64,000 nt of DNA from Hwanghaeella sp964350445 (GCA_964350445.1 CAYGKA010000013.1:1-64000), one strand, 5' to 3'. Counted from the first letter of the stretch, positions 17,589-25,970 are shown. Numbers and translations: made by a program. The notes: generated by a model from the letters alone, not told the origin.

Positions 17589-19706
17589 TCAGTCCCGCAT
17601 AGCGGCCAGGATTGCATGTCCATTGCGGTCGGGCGGCGTATGGAAGGGCCCATCCCGTTTGAAGGTCAGGAAGCCCGGGCCGTCCATAGCCTCCGCAGTG
17701 GCCCGGCCGTAATAGACGGCGTGCGCAATGGCCCCCGGTGAAAGCGCATCACCGGTTCGCTCAACCGTGCGGATTCCAGCATCCGCCCAATCCGCTTCGC
17801 GGTCCATCAGGGCATCGAACAGCACGCTGTTCGGCCGGCACAACCCGACGATCACCAGCGACTTGCAGGGGATTTGAGCTTCACGGTCGGTAAGAATATC
17901 GGCCAAAGTCGCCATGCCGCCGTCAAATCCGGAAACATGCTCCAAGGTGCGAATGGGAACACCCAACTCATTCAAACGCCGATGCACGAAGACCTGTTCG
18001 TTCGCGTTGATGGTCCAGGCCGACGCCCCCCCTGCCGGGGTTACATAGGTCACGGCCTGCCCGCCGGCCGCGATCCGTTCCGCGATCGCGCCCCCCATGA
18101 CGTGGAAGTCGTAATCCAAAACCACGACTGGGCCTTCCGGCGTCGCGCCCGCCGCGATATCGCTTGGCGTATAAACATCCGGGTGGTTCAGTTCCCGTCC
18201 AGCGATTTCCATGGGTGTGAAAAGCGCCGGCGCCCAATGCGCGCCTGTGGCCACGACCACGCGGTCAAACCCGAATTCCAGGATTTGATCCGCGTCGAGC
18301 GCACTTCCCGGATACAGCTCCACATTCGGCATGACCCGCAGCCGGCCCATGCGGTAGTCAACTACGCGCCGCCAAGCCGACAGACCGGGCAGCGCGGATT
18401 CGAACAGCACCCTGCCCCCCATCTCCAAGCCGGCATCGGCAACCGCCACGTCGTAGCCGCGCCGGCCTAGGGTAAGTGCGCATTCCAACCCCGCCGGGCC
18501 GCCGCCGACGATCAGAACACGGTCATGCGAGCCGGCGGGCTTGACCTTCTCCGGATGCCAGCCGCGACGCCATTCCTCTCCGAAACTGGGATTTTGCGTG
18601 CAGCGGACAAGAACGCCTTCATGCCAGCTGGCGATGCACATGTTGCAGCCGATGCATTCCCGGATTTCATCCTCCCGCCCCTCGCGAATTTTGTTGGGAA
18701 GGAACGGGTCCGCGATGGATGGCCGTGCGGCGCCAATGAAGTCCAGCACGCCACGGCGCACCTGCGACACCATCGTATCGGGCGATGTAAACCGGCCAAC
18801 GCCGACGACAGGCTTGTCGGTGCAGCTTTTCACGAAACCGGCCATGCGTTCGTGCGAACCTTCCGCCACGAAACGCGACGGGCCGCAATCGGTCGGGCTG
18901 GAATCCATCTTTACGTCGAAAAGATCCGTATAAGGACTCAACAAGCTGACAGCTTCATGAGCCTCGGTCTCCATCGTGGTCCCCGGCCGGGTAAGCAGTT
19001 CTTCGAGGCTGATGCGCAATGCGACGGCGACCGTGCCCCCAACCGCTTCCCGCGTTGCCTCCAACATTTCGCGGACGATGCGGACACGGTTTTCCATCGG
19101 CCCGCCATAGGCGTCGGTTCGTTCATTATACTCGGGCAGAAGAAATTCATGCGGCAGATAGCCCATGCCGGCATAGACATAGATAATGTCGAACCCAGCC
19201 TGCTTGGATCTTTTCGCGGCCTCTGCCTGCCAGCGGACGAGATCCTTCAAATCCGACGCATCCATGGCGCGCGGCCGACCGGGAGACATGAAAACCGAAT
19301 GGTTTGAGGACCATCCCTTGCCGGATGGAGTCAGTGCAGGCAGGCGGGTCTGGCGGTTTAGAACGCCGCCGCCGCCGTGGAACAGCTCGACCCCTGCAAG
19401 GGCGCCATGTTCGTGCACCGCATCCGTCATCATGGCGTGGGCTCGGATGTCGTCGTCATCCCACATGGTTGCGAAAGGCAAGGGAGCGTCGTCGCATGAC
19501 GGGTGGATCGAACAAGCCCCGGTGCAGATTACACCCCAGCCTCCCTCCGCCTTGACGGCCCGCAGCCCCGCCCGCACCCTGGGATTGGCATTGGTCGCGC
19601 CGCTTGCATGCGGAACCTGATAGAACCGGTTGGGTGCCGTGACGGGGCCGATCGCAACCGGGTCGAAAAGGGTCCGGAACCGAGCATCGCAATGGTCAAT
19701 TGTCAT
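17589..19706 (-). CDS. trimethylamine dehydrogenase-like FMN/4Fe-4S/NAD(P)-domain oxidoreductase
   Basis: A 705-residue protein built like trimethylamine dehydrogenase: an old-yellow-enzyme TIM barrel binding FMN (about 1-370), a 4Fe-4S motif CIGCNMC...CTQN near 350, then a two-dinucleotide domain half (VLIVGGGPAGLECAL). Collinear similarity to TMADH is strong (RFYQVPH, AGVELFHGG, ARPSIADPFLP, RRGWHPEK). From recalled TMADH numbering, the flavin-linking Cys30 is Ala here (VPHAS), Tyr60 is Ala, His172 is Met and Trp264 is Ser, while Asp267 and Trp355 seem kept. So the FMN is probably non-covalent and the substrate is probably not trimethylamine. Divergent from the TetR gene across a palindrome. 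Electrons would normally go to ETF. Confidence 0.88.
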   Translation of the reverse strand: MTIDHCDARFRTLFDPVAIGPVTAPNRFYQVPHASGATNANPRVRAGLRAVKAEGGWGVICTGACSIHPSCDDAPLPFATMWDDDDIRAHAMMTDAVHEHGALAGVELFHGGGGVLNRQTRLPALTPSGKGWSSNHSVFMSPGRPRAMDASDLKDLVRWQAEAAKRSKQAGFDIIYVYAGMGYLPHEFLLPEYNERTDAYGGPMENRVRIVREMLEATREAVGGTVAVALRISLEELLTRPGTTMETEAHEAVSLLSPYTDLFDVKMDSSPTDCGPSRFVAEGSHERMAGFVKSCTDKPVVGVGRFTSPDTMVSQVRRGVLDFIGAARPSIADPFLPNKIREGREDEIRECIGCNMCIASWHEGVLVRCTQNPSFGEEWRRGWHPEKVKPAGSHDRVLIVGGGPAGLECALTLGRRGYDVAVADAGLEMGGRVLFESALPGLSAWRRVVDYRMGRLRVMPNVELYPGSALDADQILEFGFDRVVVATGAHWAPALFTPMEIAGRELNHPDVYTPSDIAAGATPEGPVVVLDYDFHVMGGAIAERIAAGGQAVTYVTPAGGASAWTINANEQVFVHRRLNELGVPIRTLEHVSGFDGGMATLADILTDREAQIPCKSLVIVGLCRPNSVLFDALMDREADWADAGIRTVERTGDALSPGAIAHAVYYGRATAEAMDGPGFLTFKRDGPFHTPPDRNGHAILAAMRD

Positions 19707-19756
19707 GGTGATCGCAACTCCAGTTCTGGGACGGGGAATCCAGCAGGGATATAGCT

Positions 19757-19774
19757 ATTGAACAATTGTACAAT
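19757..19774. promoter_or_regulatory. palindromic operator, site 1 (TetR-type)
   Basis: ATTGAACA-AT-TGTACAAT, an 8-2-8 inverted repeat with one mismatch, between the divergent TMADH-like and TetR genes. The sequence TATTGWACAMTTGTACAATAACAT-like context, including the trailing AACAT, recurs at site 2 before the MttB-family gene. Most simply this is the binding site of the TetR protein encoded 45 nt to the right. Confidence 0.8.
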
Positions 19775-19818
19775 AACATGAGCGGATTTTGCTCGCCAAC
19801 TGAAAACAGGCAGGGACC

Positions 19819-20448
19819 ATGACGCAACCCATGACCGCAGGACAACCGGGCCGGCGGCTTCCGCCTGAACAACGGCGCCTCGAAATCATTGAGGGCACGG
19901 TCGCGGCCTTGGCCGCGCATGGTCCGCAGAAATGCAGCCTGCGCCAGGTTGCACGCGACATGGGCATCGCCCCGAGCCTGCTCACTTATTTCTTCAACAG
20001 TTGGGCTGAACTGCTGCTGGAGACCTATCGCTGGTTGGCCGAAATCACAGAGAGAGACGTCGCCGATCTCGCCGCCCAGCGCGGTCCAGATCCGAAGAAG
20101 AACCTGCAGAACTATCTGGACCTGTACTTCTCCGACAAGTGGACCCGCGACGAGGTTGCCGGCGCCTACATATCTCTATGGGCGCTTTCCCGAGGTGAAG
20201 TGGACCTGAAGACGGAGATGCTCGCCTTTTCCGAAAAGGACCGCGCCCATGCCCGCCCTTATCTCGAAGCTTATTTGAAATCCAAGGGCGTCGATACGAA
20301 TATCGATGCGCTGAACGAGGCATTCTGCGTGATGCTGTCGGGCATTTGGTATGAGAGCGCCGTCAACCCGATCGCCATGCCCCGTGAAAAAGGCATGCAG
20401 AGCGCCTGGACCTTTCTGGACGCCGTCGCACCGGACAAAGCCGACTAG
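19819..20448 (+). CDS. TetR/AcrR-family transcriptional regulator
   Basis: A 209-residue regulator. The N-terminal helix-turn-helix region is near residues 20-65 (TVAALAAHGPQKC, then LRQVARDMGIAPSLLTYFF), followed by an all-helical ligand domain of the BetI-like type. GGGA lies just before the ATG. It sits between the TMADH-like gene (divergent) and the MttB-family gene (same strand, downstream). The only matching palindromes seen flank these two genes, so it probably represses both and itself. BetI relatives respond to choline-type quaternary amines, which fits the neighbours, but the ligand is inference. Confidence 0.88.
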   Translation: MTQPMTAGQPGRRLPPEQRRLEIIEGTVAALAAHGPQKCSLRQVARDMGIAPSLLTYFFNSWAELLLETYRWLAEITERDVADLAAQRGPDPKKNLQNYLDLYFSDKWTRDEVAGAYISLWALSRGEVDLKTEMLAFSEKDRAHARPYLEAYLKSKGVDTNIDALNEAFCVMLSGIWYESAVNPIAMPREKGMQSAWTFLDAVAPDKAD

Positions 20449-20528
20449 TCCGGTTGCTTGGGCACGCGCCGACCGAAGCGCCGTTCCAACAAACCAAACC
20501 GACAATCGATTGCCGCAAGGCATCTATT

Positions 20529-20546
20529 ATTGTACACTTGTACAAT
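20529..20546. promoter_or_regulatory. palindromic operator, site 2 (TetR-type)
   Basis: ATTGTACA-CT-TGTACAAT, a perfect 8-2-8 inverted repeat centred about 35 nt before the GTG start of the MttB-family gene. It matches site 1 (19757-19774) at 16 of 18 positions and shares the flanking TATT and AACAT. It is the best-conserved non-coding element in this part of the window. Confidence 0.85.
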
Positions 20547-20571
20547 AACATCGTTCAGTGAGGGCACCGAA

Positions 20572-22113
20572 GTGCGCAAGAGGCAGTCGAATAGGCGGAA
20601 TCGCGCGGACCGGCCGGTCCGCGTGGTGGGATCGATCACGCAGAGCGCCTGGTCGCCGGTGACCTATGCCACAAAACCGACGGAGTTCCTGAGCGCGGAC
20701 GCGGTGGAGGCCATCCACGATACGGCGCTGACCATCCTTGAGGAAATCGGGATGAAGGTGCTGAGCGTCAAAGCCCGAGAGCGCTTCAAGGGAGCGGGCT
20801 TCACGGTCGACGAGTCGACGGAGATGGTCCGCTTCGACAAGCAGGGTGTCGAACAGGCAATTGCATCTGCACCGCCTTCATTCCCTCTTCATGCCCGCAA
20901 TCCGGAACGGGACCTGACCATCGGCGGAAACCATGCCGTTTTCTCCGTCACCGGCGGGCCGGTTTATTGCATGGACCTGGAAAAGGGGCGCCGCCGCGGC
21001 ACATATGAGGAGATGTGCGATTTCATCCGTCTGGTGCAGAGCTTGAACATCCTGCACCAGGAAGGTGGAGGCGGGTTCGAGGCACTGGACCTGCCGGCGG
21101 AAACCCGCCACCTGGATCTGCTCTATGCCCAGGCCACTTTGCTGGACAAGAACTGGATGCCCTGGAACATCGGCGCACAGCAGACCATGGACTGTCTGGA
21201 AATGGCAGCAATCATGCTGGAAACCGATCTGGAAGGGTTGAAGGAAAAGCCGATCTTCACCGGCGTGATCAATACCAACTCGCCGCTGCAACTGGACATC
21301 CCGATGGCGGAAGGTTTGATTGCCATGGCCGAGTACGGCCAGGCCGCAGTGGTGACGCCATTCACACTCTCGGGGGCGATGGCGCCGGTAACCTTGGCGG
21401 GCGCGCTCGCCCAACAGCATGCCGAAGCGATGGCGGGCATCGCGCTGACTCAGATCGTCCGTCCCGGCGCGCCCGTCGTCTATGGCGGCTTCACGTCGAA
21501 CGTTGATATGAAGACCGGCTCGCCCGCCTTTGGAACGCCGGAATACGTGCAGGCCGCCCAAGCTTCCGGCCAATTGGCGCGCCGCCTGGCCGTGCCCTTC
21601 CGATCCAGCAACGTGACGACCGCGAACACGACCGACGCACAGGCGGCATACGAAAGCATGATGTCCCTGTGGGGCGCGATGAGCGGCGGCGCCAATCTGA
21701 TCATGCACGCCGCCGGATGGCTCGGCGGGGGTCTGACTGCATCCTTCGAAAAACTGATCCTGGATGCTGAAATGCTGCAAATGATGGCGGCCTATAACCG
21801 GCCGATGGAAGTCGACCGGGAAACGTTGGCGATGGAAGCGGTCCGGGATGTCGGTCCGGCCGGCCATTACTTCGGAACGGCGCATACGCTTGCGCGCTAT
21901 GAGACGGCCTTCTATGCGCCGTTGGTCTCGAACTGGGACAATTTCGACACTTGGCAACAGGCCGGCTCGATCACGGCGGAACAGCGGGCGAACACGATTT
22001 GGAAGCAACTGCTTGCCGAATACGAGCAGCCGCCGATCGATCCCGCCATCGACGGAGCCCTGCGGGACTATCGCGACCGCCGGAAGTTTGAGGTCCACGG
22101 GCGCACAGGCTGA
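20572..22113 (+). CDS. MttB-family (trimethylamine:corrinoid methyltransferase-like) protein, non-pyrrolysine
   Basis: A 513-residue member of the MttB superfamily, which moves a methyl group from quaternary or tertiary amines to a corrinoid protein. Family-like regions are the N-terminal FLSADAVEAIHDTALTILEEIGMKVLS, the barrel segment MDCLEMAAIMLETDLEGLKEKPIF, and TPFTLSGAMAPVTLAGALAQQHAEA. There is no in-frame amber codon, so it belongs to the non-pyrrolysine branch, which includes glycine betaine methyltransferase MtgB. The GTG at 20572 has GAGGG in front and gives the usual Arg-rich head (RKRQSNRRNR); any farther start would run through the operator. No corrinoid protein gene is adjacent. 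Substrate unknown. Confidence 0.88.
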   Translation: MRKRQSNRRNRADRPVRVVGSITQSAWSPVTYATKPTEFLSADAVEAIHDTALTILEEIGMKVLSVKARERFKGAGFTVDESTEMVRFDKQGVEQAIASAPPSFPLHARNPERDLTIGGNHAVFSVTGGPVYCMDLEKGRRRGTYEEMCDFIRLVQSLNILHQEGGGGFEALDLPAETRHLDLLYAQATLLDKNWMPWNIGAQQTMDCLEMAAIMLETDLEGLKEKPIFTGVINTNSPLQLDIPMAEGLIAMAEYGQAAVVTPFTLSGAMAPVTLAGALAQQHAEAMAGIALTQIVRPGAPVVYGGFTSNVDMKTGSPAFGTPEYVQAAQASGQLARRLAVPFRSSNVTTANTTDAQAAYESMMSLWGAMSGGANLIMHAAGWLGGGLTASFEKLILDAEMLQMMAAYNRPMEVDRETLAMEAVRDVGPAGHYFGTAHTLARYETAFYAPLVSNWDNFDTWQQAGSITAEQRANTIWKQLLAEYEQPPIDPAIDGALRDYRDRRKFEVHGRTG

Positions 22114-22273
22114 GAAGCTGCGACGACGCCTTTCCAGCCGCGTCCCTCTGTCCCCTGGACCCCGCACGCGGGGCGCGGCATAGTGCGCCCGCTTGAATCG
22201 GGCGGACGACGGAACCAACTCTGTCCTCGAACCGGCGTATCAGGCTCTACCGATCTTGTTCCAGGAGGATCCG

Positions 22274-22732
22274 ATGCAGACCACAGGCAGACTTTTCGAC
22301 GACATAGCCCGCGTTGCAAGCGGCGCGGCAGGTGCGCTTTCCGGCGTGCGGGAAGAGGTTGAAGCCCTGGTCAAACACCGGCTGGAACGCATGATGGCCG
22401 ATATGGACCTGGTTCCCCGCGATGAATTCGAGGCCGTTAAGGAAGTCGCCGCGACCGCGCGCGCCGAACAGGAAAAGCTGGAAGCCCGTGTCGCGGCGCT
22501 GGAAGCTGCGCTTTCAGGGACGGCTTCCGCCAAAAAAACCACCCGCGGCAAGGCCGCAAGCAAAGCCGCATCCAGCAAATCGGCCCCCCCGAAGCCCGGC
22601 GCTGCCTGCCCCCCTCAAATGTCCGGGCGGCCGGCTGTCGGGCCGGCACCAGGCCAACAAGGCCTATTGGAAGCCCCTGACTCAACAGCATTTTTCAGGC
22701 CCCTATGCGGGGGCCGCAAATCACTTTGTTAA
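22274..22732 (+). CDS. UbiK/BMFP-family accessory factor (coiled coil) with long low-complexity tail
   Basis: A perfect AGGAGG precedes the ATG at 22274. Residues 1-80 resemble the UbiK/YqiC family: QTTGRLFDDIARVASGAAG, an amphipathic helix, then a coiled coil with LVPRDEFEAVKEVAATARAEQEKLEARVAALE. In E. coli UbiK assists aerobic ubiquinone biosynthesis; related proteins have membrane-fusogenic activity in vitro. After residue 85 the sequence is Ala/Lys/Pro-rich and ends in about 45 residues unlike the family, so the total of 152 residues is longer than the usual 80-110. The frame may have shifted in a C-run near 22585. It precedes ybjN and proC, a frequent alphaproteobacterial order. Confidence 0.78.
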   Translation: MQTTGRLFDDIARVASGAAGALSGVREEVEALVKHRLERMMADMDLVPRDEFEAVKEVAATARAEQEKLEARVAALEAALSGTASAKKTTRGKAASKAASSKSAPPKPGAACPPQMSGRPAVGPAPGQQGLLEAPDSTAFFRPLCGGRKSLC

Positions 22733-22958
22733 AACAGCGGCAAACCCGATTCCCAGGTTTGAGTCTCTAGGAATCGAAAAGGCTTTTATTACACAGGCTT
22801 AGCCAAGGCGTTTTTGACGCCCTTGCGGCGCTGGAATCGCGCATGGCACTCTAACCGTGGTGTTGGGACGGACCGGAGATCACAAGATCTGGCGCTCACA
22901 CCAAGATGTTGAGCAGCAGTGCTGCGGCTTATTTTCGCGTCGAGGGGGACGTCCGAGT

Positions 22959-23462
22959 ATGAATACAGCGCTTGCGTTTGGCGAAATCGGTTTCCCCAAT
23001 CCCTTGGACCTCCTGGAAGCGATGTTCACGGAAAACGAATGGCCGTTCGAACGCCCCGGCGAGGATGAAATCCTCGTCGAGACAACGGGCGGATGGTGCG
23101 ACTACCGACTGTTTTTCGTCTGGCGTGAAGACATGCACGCGCTTTATTTCACCTGCTCCTTCGACATGAAGATTCCGCAGGAAAACCGCGGCCGCATCAA
23201 CGATTTGCTCGCCATGATTAATCAGCGCATGTGGATGGGACACTTCGACCTGTGCAGCGAAGACGGGTCACCCACCTATCGCCACACGATCCCGACGCGG
23301 GGATTAAGCCATGTATCGGTGGAAACGCTGGAAGACATGATGGATATCGCGCTTGCCGAATGCGAGCGGTTCTTCCCCGCCTTCCAATTCCTGATTTGGG
23401 GCGGCCATTCCCCGGAAGAGGCGGTCAGCGCCGCCTTGCTGGATTGCCAGGGCGAGGCGTAA
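22959..23462 (+). CDS. YbjN domain-containing protein
   Basis: A 167-residue cytoplasmic protein of the YbjN family. The ATG at 22959 is preceded by CGAGGGGG and gives MNTALAFGEIGFPNPLDLLEAMFTENEW. The central segment WCDYRLFFVWREDMHALYFTCSFDMKIP and the C-terminal FFPAFQFLIWGGHSPEEAV fit this family as known in alphaproteobacteria. YbjN relatives are small alpha/beta proteins related to type III secretion chaperone folds; the E. coli member affects stress and motility, but the molecular role is unknown. It lies 94 nt before proC on the same strand. Confidence 0.8.
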   Translation: MNTALAFGEIGFPNPLDLLEAMFTENEWPFERPGEDEILVETTGGWCDYRLFFVWREDMHALYFTCSFDMKIPQENRGRINDLLAMINQRMWMGHFDLCSEDGSPTYRHTIPTRGLSHVSVETLEDMMDIALAECERFFPAFQFLIWGGHSPEEAVSAALLDCQGEA

Positions 23463-23556
23463 ACTTTCATTCTAAAGAGTTTATATGCTTGCGCGTCTTC
23501 GGGTTGGACCTAGAGTCCGCCCGGTGACGGCGTATTTTTTGGGTAGGGAGGGGCAA

Positions 23557-24378
23557 ATGGCTGAAAGACTGGAGCGGCCGCTGCTGCTTGTCGGCTGCGG
23601 GAAAATGGGTGGCGCGATGCTGGAGGGCTGGCTTGCCAGCCGGATCGCGGCCGCCGGCGTCTTCGTCGTCGAACCCTTCGGCGCCGGCGCCTTCGACAAC
23701 CGCCCCGGCGTGACGGTGGTTTCCTCTGTCGACGAACTGCCCGGCGATCTGTCGCCGCAGGTCGTCGTCCTGGCGGTAAAGCCGCAGGCCATGTCCGCCG
23801 TGGCCGGCGCTTATCGGAAATTTGCCGGCCCCGATTGTCTTTTCGTCTCCATCGCCGCCGGAACCACCATCGGCTTTTTTGAAGCCGAGCTGGGCGCCGA
23901 TGCGGCGATCGTCCGGGCCATGCCGAACACGCCCGCGGCGGTGGGCCAGGGAATTACCGTAATCTGCCCGAACGCAAAGGCGACCGCACAGCAGGTGGCC
24001 GAGGCCGACGCGCTTTTGCAGGCGGTAGGTGAAACGGCGTCGATCGCCGACGAATCCCTGATGGATGCCGTGACCGGTGTTTCGGGCAGCGGCCCCGCCT
24101 ATGTCTTCCTGATGATAGAATGCTTGGCGAAGGCTGGCGTCGATGCGGGCCTGCCGGAGGAACTCGCCGGGAGGCTTGCCTTGCAGACCGTCGCCGGGGC
24201 CGGTCACCTCGCCCGGCGGAGCGACGAACCGCCGGACCAGTTGCGCCGCAACGTCACCAGCCCGAACGGCACCACCCAGGCGGCCCTCGATGTTTTGATG
24301 GCGGAGGATGGCCTCCAGCCTTTGATGACACGGGCGGTTGCGGCGGCAGCGAACCGCGGACGGGAATTGGCCGGCTGA
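23557..24378 (+). CDS. proC: pyrroline-5-carboxylate reductase
   Basis: A 273-residue cytoplasmic enzyme reducing pyrroline-5-carboxylate to proline with NAD(P)H. N-terminal Rossmann motif LLLVGCGKMGGAMLEGWL; AVKPQ; MPNTPAAVGQGIT; the catalytic-region signature VTGVSGSGPAYVF; and C-terminal VTSPNGTTQAAL, close to the usual SPGGTT. Start at 23557 with TAGGGAGGGG in front; an in-frame start at 23485 would add an atypical Arg-rich extension. It follows ybjN and is followed 36 nt later by an MltR-like gene. A second, more divergent ProC-like gene is at 33441-34211. Confidence 0.96.
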   Translation: MAERLERPLLLVGCGKMGGAMLEGWLASRIAAAGVFVVEPFGAGAFDNRPGVTVVSSVDELPGDLSPQVVVLAVKPQAMSAVAGAYRKFAGPDCLFVSIAAGTTIGFFEAELGADAAIVRAMPNTPAAVGQGITVICPNAKATAQQVAEADALLQAVGETASIADESLMDAVTGVSGSGPAYVFLMIECLAKAGVDAGLPEELAGRLALQTVAGAGHLARRSDEPPDQLRRNVTSPNGTTQAALDVLMAEDGLQPLMTRAVAAAANRGRELAG

Positions 24379-24414
24379 CAATGAAGCCTTTGCCGGCTGA
24401 CCGGGACGGATATC

Positions 24415-24993
24415 ATGACGTGGCTGTTGACCTGCGACGCGCATCGGAAAGCGATTGCGGAGATTGAGCAGACGAAGTCGGACCGTGCCACCGTGATCGT
24501 GGCGACCTCCGTCGTTGAGAAGGATCTTGTTAGGGCGATCGAGATCCGGATGGTGCCCGACGAGCGTGAGACCAACATGCTGTTCAAGCATTCCGGTCCG
24601 CTGGGGGCTTTCGAGGCCAAGGTTCATCTTGCTTACCTGATGGGAATGATCGACGGATCATTGCGGGACGACCTGACCCGGATAGCCGATATTCGAAACC
24701 GCTTCGCCCATCAGGTAGAGCCGCTGCGTTTCAACTCCCACGCCGTCCATGCCCTATGTGACGCCCTGACGATCGTCGATGCACCCGGCTACCCGGAAAT
24801 CCCCGACGCCAGCCTGTCGGAGGAACTGCGCCGCCCCGCCCGGCTTACGGCGGATGCGACGCCGCGGGCCCGGTTCGTTCAAGCGATCAAACTATGCCTG
24901 ATCGCCTTGTGGCGGATTGACCATTCATCCGGCACCGGTACCTGGGAAGACGGCACCTGGATGCCGGACGCTGAAGGTGATGCGTTAAATTAG
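24415..24993 (+). CDS. MltR (mannitol repressor) family protein
   Basis: A 192-residue protein resembling the MltR family. Segments typical of it are SDRATVIVATSVVEKDLVRAI, FKHSGPLGAFEAKVHLAYLMGMI and IADIRNRFAHQVEPLRF, all helical. The RNRFAH piece recalls the R-x4-6-H of HEPN-like folds, to which this family is structurally similar. E. coli MtlR represses mannitol uptake genes without an obvious DNA-binding domain, but there is no mannitol gene here, so the role is unknown. Likely co-transcribed with proC. Confidence 0.75.
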   Translation: MTWLLTCDAHRKAIAEIEQTKSDRATVIVATSVVEKDLVRAIEIRMVPDERETNMLFKHSGPLGAFEAKVHLAYLMGMIDGSLRDDLTRIADIRNRFAHQVEPLRFNSHAVHALCDALTIVDAPGYPEIPDASLSEELRRPARLTADATPRARFVQAIKLCLIALWRIDHSSGTGTWEDGTWMPDAEGDALN

Positions 24994-25139
24994 GTCCGTG
25001 ATCGAAGAACCACCCTGGCGGGACCGTTTATAGCGCGTCATTTCCTCGACGCTCTCGGCAGCGGATTGAAGCCGTCCCTTACACATTGATATGGCTCCTC
25101 ACCCCTTGTCCCGCGGGTATTCCGTGCCAATTTAAAAGC

Positions 25140-25754
25140 ATGGTCAAAGCATCGAAGAAAACGTCCCGCGCGAAGAAAGCCAAGCCGGACCCGGCCGCGG
25201 CTTTCATGCGTTTGATCGCTGAGCACGGATGGCACGGCGTGACCCTGACCGATGTGGCCGAGGCGGCCGGGATGCCATTTGACGACTTCAGCCGGACCTA
25301 TTGGAACAAGACTGATCTGCTGACGGCCTTCCAAAAGCGCATCGATGCGCAGGTCCTTGCCGAAACCGGTCCGCCGGATGAAGAGGAAAGCCCCCGCGAC
25401 CGATTGTTTGACATCCTGATGCGCCGCTTTGATGCGCTGCAGCCATACAAGGCGGCCTTGCGCCGGTTAGGCCGGGACCTGCCGCGTGATCCTATCGCCG
25501 CCTTGGTCTGGGCCCGAGGGTTGAAGCAGTCCATGTCCTGGATATTGGCCTCCGCCGGCCTTGGCGGTAACAGAATATGTGGACATTTTACGGCTAAGGG
25601 CCTAATTATTGTATGGTTATTTGCCGATCGGGCATGGCTGTCCGACGAGAGCGCCGATATGGCAAAGACGATGGCAGCCCTGGACAAGGCCCTGGCCCGC
25701 GCCGAAACGGTCGCGGAGGCGATCCGCCGGCCTAGAGCAACCGCAACGGGTTAA
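25140..25754 (+). CDS. TetR-family transcriptional regulator
   Basis: About 204 residues. A Lys-rich start (VKASKKTSRAKKAKPDP) is followed by a TetR-type helix-turn-helix, AEHGWHGVTLTDVAEAAGMPFDDFSRTY, and a helical C-terminal domain. The ATG at 25140 is chosen as the last start before the domain; no strong SD is seen, and an upstream ATG at 25086 would add 18 unlikely residues. There is no obvious palindrome in front of it. It precedes a phasin gene by about 215 nt. Target genes are unknown. Confidence 0.75.
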   Translation: MVKASKKTSRAKKAKPDPAAAFMRLIAEHGWHGVTLTDVAEAAGMPFDDFSRTYWNKTDLLTAFQKRIDAQVLAETGPPDEEESPRDRLFDILMRRFDALQPYKAALRRLGRDLPRDPIAALVWARGLKQSMSWILASAGLGGNRICGHFTAKGLIIVWLFADRAWLSDESADMAKTMAALDKALARAETVAEAIRRPRATATG

Positions 25755-25843
25755 GGCCCGGTGCAAGAAATCTCCAGCGCCGCCTGATCGCAGGGTGGCC
25801 ACGGCGGCCGAAAGGCCAGCCAATCCGACGGGAGGTTGTTTTT

Positions 25844-25912
25844 TGCGCTGCACAATTTTTCTTGACGCACTGCGGTATTTGCCTATATGAGCCCTATTGT
25901 GCGGTGCAAAAT
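25844..25912 (+). promoter_or_regulatory. phasin promoter with two flanking TGC direct repeats
   Basis: A plausible sigma-70 promoter, TTGACG at 25862-25867 and TATATG at 25884-25889 with a 16-nt spacer, is bracketed by TGCGCTGCACAAT (25844-25856) and TGCGGTGCAAAAT (25900-25912). The two copies agree at 11 of 13 positions. TGC-rich repeats of this kind resemble sites reported for the PHB-responsive repressor PhaR at phasin promoters; that link is inference. Confidence 0.5.
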
Positions 25913-25970
25913 TAGAAACACCGCTTAAGCAAGAAACGATAACGACATCTCACACGCCCGGAGAATGACG

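Noticed and set aside
22698..22715. Hairpin GGCCCC-TATGC-GGGGGCC as a terminator
   Set aside because: Not followed by a T-run on either strand and lies inside the UbiK-like reading frame.
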